Counted from the stretch's first letter, positions 7,064 to 16,623 are shown. The stretch: DNA of 64,000 nucleotides from Asanoa sp. WMMD1127 (GCF_029626225.1 NZ_JARUBP010000001.1:1488001-1552000), one strand, 5' to 3'. Translations and numbers: made by a program. Notes: a model not told the origin generated them from the sequence alone.

Positions 7064-9631
7064 TCAGGTCACCGGTCCGAGATAGAAGCCGGCCTGGTCC
7101 ACCCAGACCTGAACCGTCCCGGAGCTGCTGTTGTAGACCATGAACGAGTCTTCGCCGAGACCGACGGTGACCAGGGTCGCGAGGTTCTGACCCGCACCGA
7201 AGTTGAGCACGGACGCCGCGGGCCGGGCCTGCCCGTACGGATAGACCGACAGGTAACCGCCCGACTGCGGTGAGGTGACGGCCACGTTGACGACGACGGC
7301 GGCACGCGGCTCACACGGTGTCGAACCGCACTCGTTGTCGCTGACGAAGACCCGCACCGACTTGCCCGGGCCGACCGTGGCGCCGGCGTTGAAGCCCGGC
7401 TCGAGCAGGTGGCTCGGATAGGTCGGCAGGTACATGTCGCCGCCGCCGGGCGCGAACCAGCCCGACAGGTCGGCGATCAGGTGCACCGTGCCCGAGCCGC
7501 CGTGTGCGAACGCGATCTTCCCGTTCACGACCGGGGCGATGACCATGTTGTTCACCGTCTGGTTCGCCACGAAGTTGATGTTCGACGCCGCCGGCACCGC
7601 CGCGCCGGGCGGATAGGCCGTGAAGTGGCCGCTCTGGGTCGGCTTCGTGGCGGTCAGGCTGAGCACCACGGCGGCGGTCCCGGCCGGCACCCGCGACGAC
7701 ACGTCGACCGTCACCTTCCCTTGTGGACCGATCGGGGCGGTGCCGGGCACGCCGGTCGCGGTGCGGGTGTCGAGGACCCGGACCGGCGTCGCCGTGCGCA
7801 GACCGGTTGTCCCGTCGGCGTAGTAGCCGGCCAGGTCGGCGAGCACGTGCACCGTGCCGTAGCTCTTGTTGGCGAGGGCCACCCGGCCGTTGCGGACCCG
7901 CACGGTCACCAGGTTCGCGATGGTCTGGTTGGTGGCGAACATGATGCTGTTGCCGTTGGGCTCGGTGTCGCCGGCCTCGTAGACCTTCACGGCGCCGAAC
8001 CCCGTCGGCTTCGTCACGGTGACGTTCAGCACGACCGCGCTGGCGTTCGCGGCCGGTGCCGGCAGCGCGAACTGGATCTCCTCGTTGGAGTTCACCGGGC
8101 GGGTGCCGGACACTCCGGTCGCGGTCCGGGTGTCGAGCACCCGTTGCGGAGCCACCGCGGTGTAGGAGCCACCGAGCATCATGCAGGGCGACTGGTACTG
8201 GGGTTCCTTGGCGGACCGGAAGCCGTCGGGGCTGAACTCGATCATCACGCACGCCCAGCCGGCCTTGGTGAAGGTGACTCGGGCGGTTCCGGTGCGGTTG
8301 ACGATCGGCCGCCCCACGTTCCGGTTGAAGGTGAACACGCCGATCGGCCCGTCGGTGACCCAGGCATAGCTCGCTTTGGCGGTCGTCACGGTCTCGAACG
8401 CGCTGCCGCCGGGCACCCGGCTGATGGTGGAGGTCAGCGACGCGGCGGGCACCAACTCGACAGCGCCGCGGTCGACGAAGCCCCCACCGCTGTTAGGGCT
8501 GTCGGGCTTGTCGGCGCGGGCGTTGCCCACCAGGTCCGTGGCGGGTCGCGCCGGCGCGTCGGCCAACGCGGAGTCGATCGCCGGCGATTCGGGCGTCAGG
8601 CTCCACCCCGCGTCGTACGAGTCGGCGTTGACGAGCTTCGGGTCGGCGGCGATGTCGTGCGTTCCCTGGCCGGTGGCGTCCCGGAACGCCGTCAGGCTCG
8701 GATAGGCGGTGTCGCCCCACGAGTAGAGCGCACCACCGTGCCCGGGATCGATCACGTTGTAGTCGACGCGCCCGTCGGCGGTGGCCGCGCCGGCGACCGT
8801 CACCGGCAGCACACTCGCCGGATCGGGGCCCGACGCCGCGGCGCACCGGCCGGAGAGGCCGACGGCGACGGTGCGCACGATCGAGTTGTGGAGGGCGAAC
8901 CCGGCCGACGCCCCGGAGACCGCGACACCGGTGCCGCAGTCCGTCACGATCGTGTTGTTGGTGATCGTCGTCGCGGGGGCGTCGGCCACTGTGACGGCTT
9001 GGTGCACCGCGGGGCCGACACTGCGGACGAGTCGCACGCTGTTGCCGGCGAGCACCGTGCCGGTGGCGCCCGCGCCGATCGCGAAGGCCGGAGCGCGAAC
9101 GGCCCACACCGACATGCCGCTGACCGTCACCCGCTGCGAGCCGCCTCGGACGTCGACTCCGGGCACGTCGACGGTCGTGAGCCAGCCGTTGGAGACCGTG
9201 ATGTCGCTCGAGTTCTCGACGAGCACGGGGGCCGCGGTGCCGTAGCCGAGTTCGAACCCGTCGATGACGACGTCGTGCACGCCCGAGGCGCGGAAAGCCG
9301 TCCCGGTCGGGCCCGGGTCAAGTTCGACGCGGCCACCAGGCCCGCGGTACGCGGCGAACGTGATCGGTTTGCCCGGTTGTCCGGAGGGCACCACGACGGT
9401 CTCGGCGTACCGGCCCTTGTCCACGGCGATCGTCTGGCCGGGCAGCGCCACCTCCGCGGCCTTCGAGATCGTGCAGTAGGGCCTGCTCTTACTGCCGTCC
9501 TGCGTGCTGCCGCAGGAGTTGGCGACGTGGATGGTCGCCGGCGGTTCGGCCGCCGCCGCTACGCCGACCGCCAGCCCGGCCGCCGTCAACACACCGATGC
9601 TCAGCAGCGCAAGGCCGCGACGTACCACCAT
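7064..9631 (-). CDS. secreted right-handed beta-helix protein with three LDTR repeats
   Basis: An 855-residue exported protein. The signal peptide covers residues 1-28 (MVVRRGLALLSIGVLTAAGL...AAA). Residues 30-390 form a pectate-lyase-like parallel beta-helix with a DUF1565-type start (ANSCGSTQDGSKSRPYCTISKA), the fold of polysaccharide-binding or -cleaving proteins. The C-terminal part has three repeats of about 125 residues, the first two opening RVLDTRTATGV, each with VVLNVTVTKPT-like and GTVHVLADLAGY-like strands. I see no catalytic lyase residues that can be assigned, so adhesion or glycan binding is as likely as cleavage. A ribosome site GGGGGAGCGAG precedes ATG 9631. It may form one unit with the sigma factor genes downstream, but a 54-base gap leaves this open. 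Confidence 0.82.
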   Translation of the reverse strand: MVVRRGLALLSIGVLTAAGLAVGVAAAAEPPATIHVANSCGSTQDGSKSRPYCTISKAAEVALPGQTIAVDKGRYAETVVVPSGQPGKPITFAAYRGPGGRVELDPGPTGTAFRASGVHDVVIDGFELGYGTAAPVLVENSSDITVSNGWLTTVDVPGVDVRGGSQRVTVSGMSVWAVRAPAFAIGAGATGTVLAGNSVRLVRSVGPAVHQAVTVADAPATTITNNTIVTDCGTGVAVSGASAGFALHNSIVRTVAVGLSGRCAAASGPDPASVLPVTVAGAATADGRVDYNVIDPGHGGALYSWGDTAYPSLTAFRDATGQGTHDIAADPKLVNADSYDAGWSLTPESPAIDSALADAPARPATDLVGNARADKPDSPNSGGGFVDRGAVELVPAASLTSTISRVPGGSAFETVTTAKASYAWVTDGPIGVFTFNRNVGRPIVNRTGTARVTFTKAGWACVMIEFSPDGFRSAKEPQYQSPCMMLGGSYTAVAPQRVLDTRTATGVSGTRPVNSNEEIQFALPAPAANASAVVLNVTVTKPTGFGAVKVYEAGDTEPNGNSIMFATNQTIANLVTVRVRNGRVALANKSYGTVHVLADLAGYYADGTTGLRTATPVRVLDTRTATGVPGTAPIGPQGKVTVDVSSRVPAGTAAVVLSLTATKPTQSGHFTAYPPGAAVPAASNINFVANQTVNNMVIAPVVNGKIAFAHGGSGTVHLIADLSGWFAPGGGDMYLPTYPSHLLEPGFNAGATVGPGKSVRVFVSDNECGSTPCEPRAAVVVNVAVTSPQSGGYLSVYPYGQARPAASVLNFGAGQNLATLVTVGLGEDSFMVYNSSSGTVQVWVDQAGFYLGPVT

Positions 9632-9709
9632 CTCGCTCCCCCGTCAGAACTTGATCAAGGGAGAGCGTAGCGACAGGATCGGCCGCGATCCATGGCCGTT
9701 CGGGTGAGG

Positions 9710-10666
9710 TCAGAGGCCGCCGTACGAGTGGAGGCCCGTGAAGAAGATGTTGACGCCGAACAGGTTCATCAGCATCGTCAGGAAGCCCAGCACCGCGATC
9801 CAGGTCGCCGTCGTCTGCTTGACGCTCGGGGTCGCGCGCGCGTGCAGGTAGCCGGCGTAGACGATCCAGGAGATGAACGCCCACACCTCCTTGGGGTCCC
9901 AGCCCCAGTAGCGTCCCCAGGCCGACTCCGCCCAGATCGGGCCGGCGATCAGCGCGCCGAAGGTCCAGATCGGGAACGCGAACGCGTGCAGGCGGAACGA
10001 CAGTCGCTCGAGGACGGCCGCGGCCGGCAGGCGCTCGCCCAGGCTGAACGGGAAGCTCATCCGGCCCTTGTCGTAGCCCGAGCGGATCAGGAACAGGGCC
10101 GCCGGCACGAAGCCGATGAGGAAGATGCCGGACGAGATCGCCACGGCGGTCACGTGGATCGCCAGCCAGTAGGAGTCCAGGGCCGGCACCAGCGGACCGA
10201 CCGGCACGTAGAGGAACAGCGCGGCCACGCCGAGCAGGACCACCTGGGTCAGCGCGACGTAGAGCCCGAGGTGCCGCAGCGCCGGCCGCTGGACCATCAC
10301 GACGACCCACGCCACCGCCGCGACCGAGGTGGCCGCCAGGACGTACTCGTACATGTTGCCCCAGGGCAGCCGGTCGGCCGCGACGCCACGGAAGACCAGC
10401 GAGCCGATCTGGGCCACGCCGGCCAGCACCAGCACCGCGGCGGCGACCCGGCCCGCCCAGGCGCCGCGGGTCGGTGGCTGCGCCGCCGGCTTCACCTCTT
10501 CGATCACCACCGGCGGTCCGCCGGCGCCGACGAGTTCGCGCTCCCGGGTCGCCACGCGGGCGACGGCACCGCGGTCGCCGAACGCGTACACGGCGGCGTA
10601 GCAGATCATCGCGACGAGGTAGCCGAGCATGGCCACCACCAGCAGCGTGTCCGACAAGGCGGCCAT
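9710..10666 (-). CDS. ccsB: cytochrome c biogenesis protein CcsB (ResC)
   Basis: A 318-residue membrane protein with about eight helices. It carries the haem-handling tryptophan-rich WWD-type motif WGRYWGWDPKEVWAFISW (near residue 257) and conserved histidines such as that in YWLAIHVTAV. With ResB it forms the System II haem lyase that exports haem and attaches it to apocytochrome c on the outer face of the membrane. Its ATG overlaps the resB stop by one base (TGATG). It is the last gene of the hemL-to-ccsB operon. Confidence 0.95.
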   Translation of the reverse strand: MAALSDTLLVVAMLGYLVAMICYAAVYAFGDRGAVARVATRERELVGAGGPPVVIEEVKPAAQPPTRGAWAGRVAAAVLVLAGVAQIGSLVFRGVAADRLPWGNMYEYVLAATSVAAVAWVVVMVQRPALRHLGLYVALTQVVLLGVAALFLYVPVGPLVPALDSYWLAIHVTAVAISSGIFLIGFVPAALFLIRSGYDKGRMSFPFSLGERLPAAAVLERLSFRLHAFAFPIWTFGALIAGPIWAESAWGRYWGWDPKEVWAFISWIVYAGYLHARATPSVKQTTATWIAVLGFLTMLMNLFGVNIFFTGLHSYGGL

Positions 10667-12237
10667 CAGGTCTTCTCTCTCACGGCGGCGACGGTGGAAG
10701 CGAACTCCTCGGCGAAGCCGGGGTAGTCGGTGCGCGGGAGGCCACCGGCCTCGAGCAATCTACTACTGGATGTCGGAGATGGGGAAGCCAGCCGGAAGAA
10801 GACGCGCCGGCGCTTGCCGAACAGCGAGCCCATCAGACCGGTGAGGGCGAGCACCGACGCCACCAGCGCGATGCCCTGGCCGGGGTCATGCCGCACCGAC
10901 AGGACCGCGTAGGCCTTGGTGCCGACGAACTGCACGGTCGAGCCGTCGTCGAGCGTCCACGACTCGCCGGGCTTGAGCAGCTTGGCCTCGCCGACCTGCT
11001 TGAGCCGGCCCGCGTCGATCTGGGTCTGGTCGAGCCGGTAGACCGAGCTCGGGATGCCGGCGTCGAGGCCGAGGTTGCCGCGGTAGGCGGTCAGCAGCAG
11101 CGCGGGGTTGTTCTCCGCGGGAAACTGCGAGCGCAGGTACGGCGCCTGGTCGGGTGCCGTCGGCAGGTAGAGGCCGTCGAAGCCCATCTGCAGGTTCGGG
11201 TCCCGCAGGCCGGTGGCCGGGTCCACGTTGGCGTCCGGGAACGAGATGGCGCCCGAGCTGGTCTGCATCTCGTCTTCCGAGAGGAACGGGCCTTCCTTGG
11301 TCTGCGCCTTCCCGAACCGGTCGGTGTAGCGCAGGATCGGCGCGTAACCGTGGCCGAGCAGGTAGACCGAGGCACCGTCGAGCCGCAGCGGGTCGTTGAC
11401 GGAGAAGCTGTCGGTGCGGGTCGGCCCGTCGCCCTCGACCGTGACCGTCGCGCGGAACTCCTTGGGCTGCCCCGTCGTCTGGAACGACGCCTTGAAGTCG
11501 TCCAGCGTCAGGCAGAACGGCTGCAGCTTGTCGTCGACCCGCGGGCCGAGCTTCGACTCGTCGTACTGCTGCAGGCTGTTGCAGAAGCCGGAGTCCTTGC
11601 CGGCGACGAGGATCCGGTTGCCGTGCCAGCCGTACCACGAGCCGAGCGCCACCGCGACGAGCACGGCGATCAGCGAGAAGTGGAAGAGCAGGTTGCCGGT
11701 CTCCTTGAGGTAGCCCTTCTCCGCCGACACGGTGTCGTCGCGCACGACGACCCGCCAGCGTTGCTTGCGCAGGGCCGCGGCGACCTGCGCCACGTCGCCG
11801 TCGAAGTCCGCGACCGTCTCGTGGTGGGGCAGCCGGTCGAGCCGGGCCGGCACGTTCGGCGGCCGGGAACGGATCGCCCGGTAGTGGTCGCGCAGCCGCG
11901 GCAGCACGCAGCCGATCAGCGACGTGAACAGCAGCAGGTAGATCGCGGCGAACCAGGCGGAGCCGAAGACGTCGAATCCACCGACCTTGGCGACCCAGGG
12001 TGCCAGCGTCGGGTGGTCGCGGTAGAAGTTCTGGACCTGCTCGACCGCCACGTTGCTCTGTGGCAGCACCGAGCCGGGGATCGACGCGACGGCCAGCAGG
12101 AAGAGCAGGACCAGCGCGGTGCGCATGCTCGTCAACTGCCGCCAGAAGCCGCGGGCCAGGCCGAGCAGCCAGCTGCCCCAGCCGGGTGGGCGGGGCGGCG
12201 GGGCCGGCGGCGCGGGTCGGGTCTCGGTGGCGGTCAT
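10666..12237 (-). CDS. resB: cytochrome c biogenesis protein ResB
   Basis: A 523-residue ResB/Ccs1 protein. It has a proline-rich cytoplasmic start, membrane helices at about residues 38-60, 90-112 and 180-200, a large external domain (residues 205-450) and a last helix near 458-475. It is the partner of CcsB in the System II haem lyase and helps keep the apocytochrome ready for haem attachment. The gene abuts ccdA upstream with no gap and overlaps ccsB downstream by one base. The C-terminal cytoplasmic tail contains a serine-rich stretch (SPSPTSSSRLLEAGG) that I take to be lineage-specific. Confidence 0.95.
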   Translation of the reverse strand: MTATETRPAPPAPPPRPPGWGSWLLGLARGFWRQLTSMRTALVLLFLLAVASIPGSVLPQSNVAVEQVQNFYRDHPTLAPWVAKVGGFDVFGSAWFAAIYLLLFTSLIGCVLPRLRDHYRAIRSRPPNVPARLDRLPHHETVADFDGDVAQVAAALRKQRWRVVVRDDTVSAEKGYLKETGNLLFHFSLIAVLVAVALGSWYGWHGNRILVAGKDSGFCNSLQQYDESKLGPRVDDKLQPFCLTLDDFKASFQTTGQPKEFRATVTVEGDGPTRTDSFSVNDPLRLDGASVYLLGHGYAPILRYTDRFGKAQTKEGPFLSEDEMQTSSGAISFPDANVDPATGLRDPNLQMGFDGLYLPTAPDQAPYLRSQFPAENNPALLLTAYRGNLGLDAGIPSSVYRLDQTQIDAGRLKQVGEAKLLKPGESWTLDDGSTVQFVGTKAYAVLSVRHDPGQGIALVASVLALTGLMGSLFGKRRRVFFRLASPSPTSSSRLLEAGGLPRTDYPGFAEEFASTVAAVREKT

Positions 12238-13059
12238 TCAGATCCCGATGCTTCCCGCGCCGCTGGGCTGCAGCCAGATCAGGAAGGTGCTCCAAGCGCC
12301 GGTGATCAGGGCCACGCCGATCGCGATCAGCAACGCGGCCCCCACGCGGGTCACCCACTGGCTGTTGCGGCGGATCAGCTTGAACAGCCCGAGCAGCCGG
12401 GTGAAGAACAGGCCGAAGACCACGAACGGGATGCCCAACCCGAGGCAGTACGCGACGGCGAGCACGACGGCCCGGTCGACCTGCCCCGACGTGCTGGCCA
12501 GCAGCAGCACCGAGCCCATCGTCGGGCCCACGCACGGCACCCAGGAGAGCGCGAACACGGCGCCGAACACCGGGGCGGCGAGCAGGCCGGCCTTCGGCAG
12601 CGCCTGGATCCGCACCTCGCGCTGCAGGCCGGGGATGACGCCGAGGAAGGCCAGTGCCAGCACGATGATCAGTGAGCCGACGACGATCTCCAGCAACCGC
12701 CGGTGCTCGACCATCGCCCAGCCGACCCGGCTGACCAGCACCGCCACAAGCACGAACACGGTGGTGAACCCGACGATGAACAACATCGTGCCGGCGAACA
12801 CCCGACTGCGCTCGCGCACCGCGGTCGCCAGAGCACCGCCTCCGGCGTTAGGAACGGTCCGTTGTTCTGCGGAAACCGTTAGTAACGGGCCGTTCCTTTC
12901 GAGCTCGGAGCCGGCGAGGCCGGTGACGTAGCTCAGGTAGCCGGGGACCAAGGGGAGGACGCAGGGTGAGAGGAAGCTGACCAGGCCGGCCAGCGCCGCG
13001 CCGCCGATGGCGAACAGCAGCGGGCCGCTGATCGCGAGGTCGCCGAACGTCTCGCCCAT
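12238..13059 (-). CDS. ccdA: thiol-disulfide interchange membrane protein CcdA
   Basis: A 273-residue CcdA/DsbD-type protein with six membrane helices. The redox cysteines are in LSPCVLPLVPGY (helix 1) and WVPCVGPT (helix 4). It carries electrons from cytoplasmic thioredoxin across the membrane to the external thioredoxin-like protein encoded next to it. It overlaps tlpA by one base (TGATG). Odd point: the loop between helices 1 and 2 is enlarged by about 20 residues encoded by an inverted repeat (see 12851-12896), which looks like an in-frame insertion. Confidence 0.94.
   Translation of the reverse strand: MGETFGDLAISGPLLFAIGGAALAGLVSFLSPCVLPLVPGYLSYVTGLAGSELERNGPLLTVSAEQRTVPNAGGGALATAVRERSRVFAGTMLFIVGFTTVFVLVAVLVSRVGWAMVEHRRLLEIVVGSLIIVLALAFLGVIPGLQREVRIQALPKAGLLAAPVFGAVFALSWVPCVGPTMGSVLLLASTSGQVDRAVVLAVAYCLGLGIPFVVFGLFFTRLLGLFKLIRRNSQWVTRVGAALLIAIGVALITGAWSTFLIWLQPSGAGSIGI
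12851..12896. repeat. 46-bp inverted repeat inside ccdA
   Basis: GGAACGGTCCGTT (12851-12863) and AACGGGCCGTTCC (12884-12896) pair at 12 of 13 positions around a 20-base loop. The hairpin lies in frame within ccdA and encodes part of an extra loop between helices 1 and 2. Its base pattern differs from the surrounding codons. It resembles a palindromic repeat unit that inserted without breaking the reading frame. Confidence 0.6.
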
Positions 13060-13631
13060 CAGGAAGCCTCGGCCGCGACCCGCTCGACGATCCGCTGGAG
13101 CTGGTCCGTGGTGACGGCGCGGCGGATCACGTACGCGATGTCACCGGACCGGTCGACGACGATCGTGGCGGGGATGGAGTTGGGCGGGATCTCGTAGCCG
13201 AGCGCCAGCTTGCTGGAGGGGTCGAACACGCTCGGGTAGGCCACGCGCTGGTTGTGGAACGCGAGGGCGGCGTCGCGGCTGTCGCGGATGTTGATGCCGA
13301 GGAAGTCGACGCCCTTGGCCTTGGTCGACTCGTAGACCGCTTCCAGGTCGTCGATCTCGGCCCGGCACGGCGGGCACCACGATCCCCAGAAGTTGACGAC
13401 GACGACCTTGCCGGCGCTCGACGCCGAGTCGTAGGTGCCGCCCTCCAGCAGCTCGCCGGAAATGGCCGGCGCCACCGGACGCTTGCCGGCGGCGCACTCG
13501 ATGACCTGTTCGGCCGACGCCGAGCACAGGTCCTGCCAACTGTCGCCGCCGCGGCCGGTGACCACGTAGACGATGGCGGCCACCGCGAAGGCGGCGACCG
13601 CTGTCCCGACGAGGAGCCCACGACGGCGCAC
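13059..13631 (-). CDS. TlpA/ResA-type thiol-disulfide oxidoreductase
   Basis: A 190-residue membrane-anchored thioredoxin-fold protein. It has an N-terminal anchor (residues 5-24) and the active site WCPPC at residues 85-89. It reduces the CXXCH cysteines of apocytochrome c before haem attachment, using electrons from CcdA. Two more cysteines (residues 36 and 46) lie in the linker after the anchor and may form a structural disulfide. The start is GTG 13631, one base after the upstream phosphatase stop, and the end overlaps ccdA by one base. Confidence 0.93.
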   Translation of the reverse strand: MRRRGLLVGTAVAAFAVAAIVYVVTGRGGDSWQDLCSASAEQVIECAAGKRPVAPAISGELLEGGTYDSASSAGKVVVVNFWGSWCPPCRAEIDDLEAVYESTKAKGVDFLGINIRDSRDAALAFHNQRVAYPSVFDPSSKLALGYEIPPNSIPATIVVDRSGDIAYVIRRAVTTDQLQRIVERVAAEAS

Positions 13632-13632
13632 G

Positions 13633-14280
13633 CTAGGCGCCCTTGGCGTTGCGGGCGTTGGGCGACAGCGCGACGAGGTGCGCGGCCGGCTCCGAGTAGC
13701 CGATGCCGACCACCTTGGCCCCGTCGAAGTGGAACGAGGTCAGGCTGCACAGTCCACATTGGCGTCGGCGCGGGTCGTGCCAGAGCCGCTTGTGCTCGAC
13801 GTAGCGGCGCAGCGTCCAGATCGGCAGCTGGTGCGAGATGCAGACCGCCTCGTGGCCCTCGGCCGCGACCCGGGCGGCGTGCACGGCCGCGAACATCCGC
13901 TCGGCGATCGCCCGGTAGGCCTCGCCCCAGGACGGGGTCAGCGGGTCGCGCAGCACCCACCAGTTGCGCGGGTCGCGGAACGAGCCGTCGCCGGGTGAGA
14001 CCCGCTTGCCCTCGAACCAGTTGGCGCTCTCGATGAGCCGCTCGTCGACGCCGACCGGCAGGCCGAACTGGGCCGCGATCGGCTCGGCCGTCTCCTGCGC
14101 GCGTTCCAGCGGGCTGGCCACGACGTGCGTGACGTCGCGGTCGGCCAGCGCCTGGGCGGCGGCCTTGGCCATCTGGCCACCGAGCTCGCTGAGCTTGAAG
14201 CCGGGCAGCCGCCCGTACAGGATCTTGTCCGGGTTGTGCACCTCGCCGTGCCGCAGCACGTGCACCACCGTTGTCGTCAC
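13633..14280 (-). CDS. histidine phosphatase (phosphoglycerate mutase-like)
   Basis: A 215-residue member of the histidine phosphatase superfamily. The catalytic histidine is His11 in the LRHGEV motif, with the downstream [12 protein letters not shown] and VCISHQLPI motifs supplying the rest of the phosphate pocket. The substrate cannot be told from sequence; its fixed place between hemL and the cytochrome c genes in actinobacteria suggests a role near haem or respiration, but that is inference. I chose GTG 14280, which overlaps the hemL stop as GTGA; the frame is open well upstream but there it lies inside hemL. Confidence 0.88.
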   Translation of the reverse strand: MTTTVVHVLRHGEVHNPDKILYGRLPGFKLSELGGQMAKAAAQALADRDVTHVVASPLERAQETAEPIAAQFGLPVGVDERLIESANWFEGKRVSPGDGSFRDPRNWWVLRDPLTPSWGEAYRAIAERMFAAVHAARVAAEGHEAVCISHQLPIWTLRRYVEHKRLWHDPRRRQCGLCSLTSFHFDGAKVVGIGYSEPAAHLVALSPNARNAKGA

Positions 14281-15614
14281 GTCGCGCCCCCCGCGTCCGC
14301 CGCCGCCTGCGCCGCGCCCGGCAGGGCCGCGGCCAACACCTCGAGGGCGGCGTCGTCGATCGCCGCCGACACGAACCAGGCCTCGAACGCACTCGGCGGG
14401 AGGTAGACGCCGGCGTCGAGCATCGCGTGGAAGAACGCCTTGAAGGCGGGCACGTTCTGGGCGCGGGCGCCGTCGAAGTCGACCACGTCCGCGTCGGTGA
14501 AGAAGATCGAGAACATGTTTCCGGCGTACGACAACCGGTGCGGGACACCCGCGGCGGCCAGCGCCTCGGCGGCCAGCTTGCCCACTGTGGCCGACGTCTC
14601 GTCGAGGCGCCGGTAGACGGCGTCGTCGGCGAGCCGCAGCGAGGCCAGGCCGGCGGCGCAGGCGAGCGGGTTCCCGGAGAGCGTGCCGGCCTGGTAGACC
14701 GGGCCGGCCGGGGCGAGCTTCTCCATGATCTCGGCGCGACCGCCGAACGCCGCCGCCGGCAGACCGCCGCCCATCACCTTGCCGTAGGTGTAGAGATCGG
14801 CCTCGGTGTCCTCGACGCCGGCCCAGCCGGACCTGGAGACCCGGAAGCCGGTCATCACCTCGTCGACGATGAACAGGGCGCCGTGGGCGTGGGCGATGCG
14901 GGCGACGCCCGCGTTGAAGCCGTCGCGCGGCGCGATCACGCCCATGTTGCCGGGCGCGGCCTCGGTGATCACGGCCGCGATCTGCGCGCCGTCCTCGGCG
15001 AAGACCGCCTCGACCGCGGCGAGGTCGTTGTAGGGCAACACGATCGTGTCGGCCGCCGAGGCGCCGGTGACGCCGGGCGAGTCCGGCAGCGCGAACGTGA
15101 CTACGCCGGAGCCGGCGGAGGCGAGCAGCGCGTCGACGTGACCGTGGTAACACCCGGCGAACTTGACGATCTTGGAGCGGCCGGTGAAGCCGCGGGCCAG
15201 CCGGATCGCCGACATCGTCGCCTCGGTGCCGGAGTTGACCAGGCGGACCTGGTCGATCGGGGTCCGCGCGACCATCTCGGCGGCTAGCTCGACCTCGCCC
15301 GGGGTGGGCGTGCCGAAGCTCGTGCCACGGGCGGCCGCCGCCTGGACCGCGTCGACCACGGCCGGGTGGGCGTGCCCGTGGATCAGCGGGCCCCAGGAGC
15401 AGACGAGGTCGACGTAGCGCCGGTCGTCGGCGTCGTAGAGCCAGGGTCCCTCGCCCCTGACCATGAACCGGGGGGTGCCACCGACCGCCCGGAACGCGCG
15501 GACGGGAGAGTTCACCCCGCCCGGGGTCAGCTCACGGGCGCGGCGGAACAGGGCCTCGGATGCCGGCGCGTCGGACGGGTACCGACCGGGGCCGGCCGAA
15601 TTAGTTTCGGTCAC
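14277..15614 (-). CDS. hemL: glutamate-1-semialdehyde 2,1-aminomutase
   Basis: A 445-residue class III aminotransferase-fold enzyme. It converts glutamate-1-semialdehyde to 5-aminolevulinate in C5-pathway haem synthesis. The PLP lysine is Lys279 in [10 protein letters not shown]; the cofactor aspartate is in VDEVMTGFR; the substrate-gating motif [12 protein letters not shown] is present. The start is GTG 15614. It is the first gene of a six-gene operon with junctions of at most four bases, linking haem supply to haem attachment on cytochrome c. Confidence 0.96.
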   Translation of the reverse strand: MTETNSAGPGRYPSDAPASEALFRRARELTPGGVNSPVRAFRAVGGTPRFMVRGEGPWLYDADDRRYVDLVCSWGPLIHGHAHPAVVDAVQAAAARGTSFGTPTPGEVELAAEMVARTPIDQVRLVNSGTEATMSAIRLARGFTGRSKIVKFAGCYHGHVDALLASAGSGVVTFALPDSPGVTGASAADTIVLPYNDLAAVEAVFAEDGAQIAAVITEAAPGNMGVIAPRDGFNAGVARIAHAHGALFIVDEVMTGFRVSRSGWAGVEDTEADLYTYGKVMGGGLPAAAFGGRAEIMEKLAPAGPVYQAGTLSGNPLACAAGLASLRLADDAVYRRLDETSATVGKLAAEALAAAGVPHRLSYAGNMFSIFFTDADVVDFDGARAQNVPAFKAFFHAMLDAGVYLPPSAFEAWFVSAAIDDAALEVLAAALPGAAQAAADAGGAT

Positions 15615-15713
15615 GGTGCTGCCATTCTGACAGCGTGTAGGAGATGGCAGGCAGGGGGGCCTGGCGGACCGGCTCGACGGGCCGCTCCCGGTAGATCGCG
15701 ATAGGCTGCTGGC

Positions 15714-16049
15714 GTGGAGCGTCCGGAGCTGTCGATCGCCGTGCGGCGCACGCCGGAAGAGGCCGTGCTGAGTCTCGCCGGCGAGATTGACATGCTCACC
15801 GGCAACCGGCTGGTCAACGCGATCACCGAGGTGCTGACCGAGCCCACGCCCAGGATCACCCTCGATCTCGGCGGCGTCACGTTCTGCGACTCCACCGGCC
15901 TCGGCACGCTCGTCGTGCTCAGCCGTAAGGCCCGTGACGCACAGAGCGTGCTGGTGCTGACCAACGTCGGTGACTTCCTGATGCGGGTGCTCGACATCAC
16001 CGGCCTCCGCTCGGCGCTCATGGTCAAGAACAGCGAGCCCTCGAGCTAA
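15714..16049 (+). CDS. STAS-domain anti-sigma factor antagonist
   Basis: A 111-residue single STAS domain, the size of RsbV/BldG proteins. The phosphorylatable serine is Ser60 in [11 protein letters not shown]. When unphosphorylated, such proteins bind an RsbW-like kinase/anti-sigma factor and free its sigma factor. A TAGGCT box (15702-15707) ends six bases before GTG 15714, suggesting a leaderless transcript. It lies beside the response regulator and poly-HAMP kinase and a few kilobases from a SpoIIE-type phosphatase with an RsbW-like domain, the enzymes expected to set its phosphorylation state. Confidence 0.9.
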   Translation: MERPELSIAVRRTPEEAVLSLAGEIDMLTGNRLVNAITEVLTEPTPRITLDLGGVTFCDSTGLGTLVVLSRKARDAQSVLVLTNVGDFLMRVLDITGLRSALMVKNSEPSS

Positions 16050-16061
16050 GCCGCTGCGGCC

Positions 16062-16607
16062 TCAGCCCCAGCGGGCCTGCTCGAGGATGGCTATCGCCTG
16101 GTCCTTGGCGCCGTCGTCCGTGGAGCGCAGCAGGGTCGTCGCCGCGTCGACCGCCTCCGCCAGGCTCTTCCACCGCGCCTCGCGTTCGCGCACGTCCTCG
16201 TTGTGTGCGGCCAGCTGGCGACTCTTGTTCCAGAGGTCCACGAAGACCGACACCTTGGCGCGCAGCACCCACGGGTCGAACGGCTTCGTCAGGTAGTCGA
16301 CCGCTCCCGCGGCGTAACCGCGCAGCGCGAGCTGGGCGTCCCGGTCGGCCGCCGTCAGGAAGATGATCGGGACATGCCGGGTCCGCTCGCGGCGCTTGAT
16401 GTGGTTGGCCGTCTCGAAACCGTCCATGTCGGGCATCTGCGCGTCGAGCAGGATCACCGCGAAGTCGTCGACCAGCAGCTGTTTGAGCGCCGCCTCGCCG
16501 CTCTCGACGGCCACGGATTTCACCGGCAGCCCTTGCAGGATCGCCTCCAGCGCGAGGAGGTTTTCCTTACGGTCATCGACCAGCAGTGCCTTCGCGGTGC
16601 CACTCAC
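16062..16607 (-). CDS. osaB: response regulator with C-terminal helical domain, OsaB-like
   Basis: A 181-residue protein. The receiver domain (residues 6-120) has acidic pocket Asp11-Asp12, phosphoacceptor Asp55 in ILLDAQMPDMDG, and the conserved TKPFDP lysine. It is followed by a coiled-coil-like helix (residues 125-178) and no DNA-binding domain. This matches Streptomyces OsaB, which acts downstream of the hybrid kinase OsaA in osmoadaptation. It starts at GTG 16607, 16 bases after the end of the kinase gene, so the two are one operon. The name rests on domain layout and gene order. Confidence 0.82.
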   Translation of the reverse strand: MSGTAKALLVDDRKENLLALEAILQGLPVKSVAVESGEAALKQLLVDDFAVILLDAQMPDMDGFETANHIKRRERTRHVPIIFLTAADRDAQLALRGYAAGAVDYLTKPFDPWVLRAKVSVFVDLWNKSRQLAAHNEDVREREARWKSLAEAVDAATTLLRSTDDGAKDQAIAILEQARWG

Positions 16608-16623
16608 CGTCCCACCCTAACGG

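Noticed and set aside
7409-9670. 753-codon plus-strand frame opposite the beta-helix gene
   Set aside because: Antisense shadow; the minus strand has a signal peptide, fold repeats and a ribosome site, the plus strand none.
10474-12675. 733-codon plus-strand frame over resB and ccsB
   Set aside because: Antisense shadow of conserved membrane genes.
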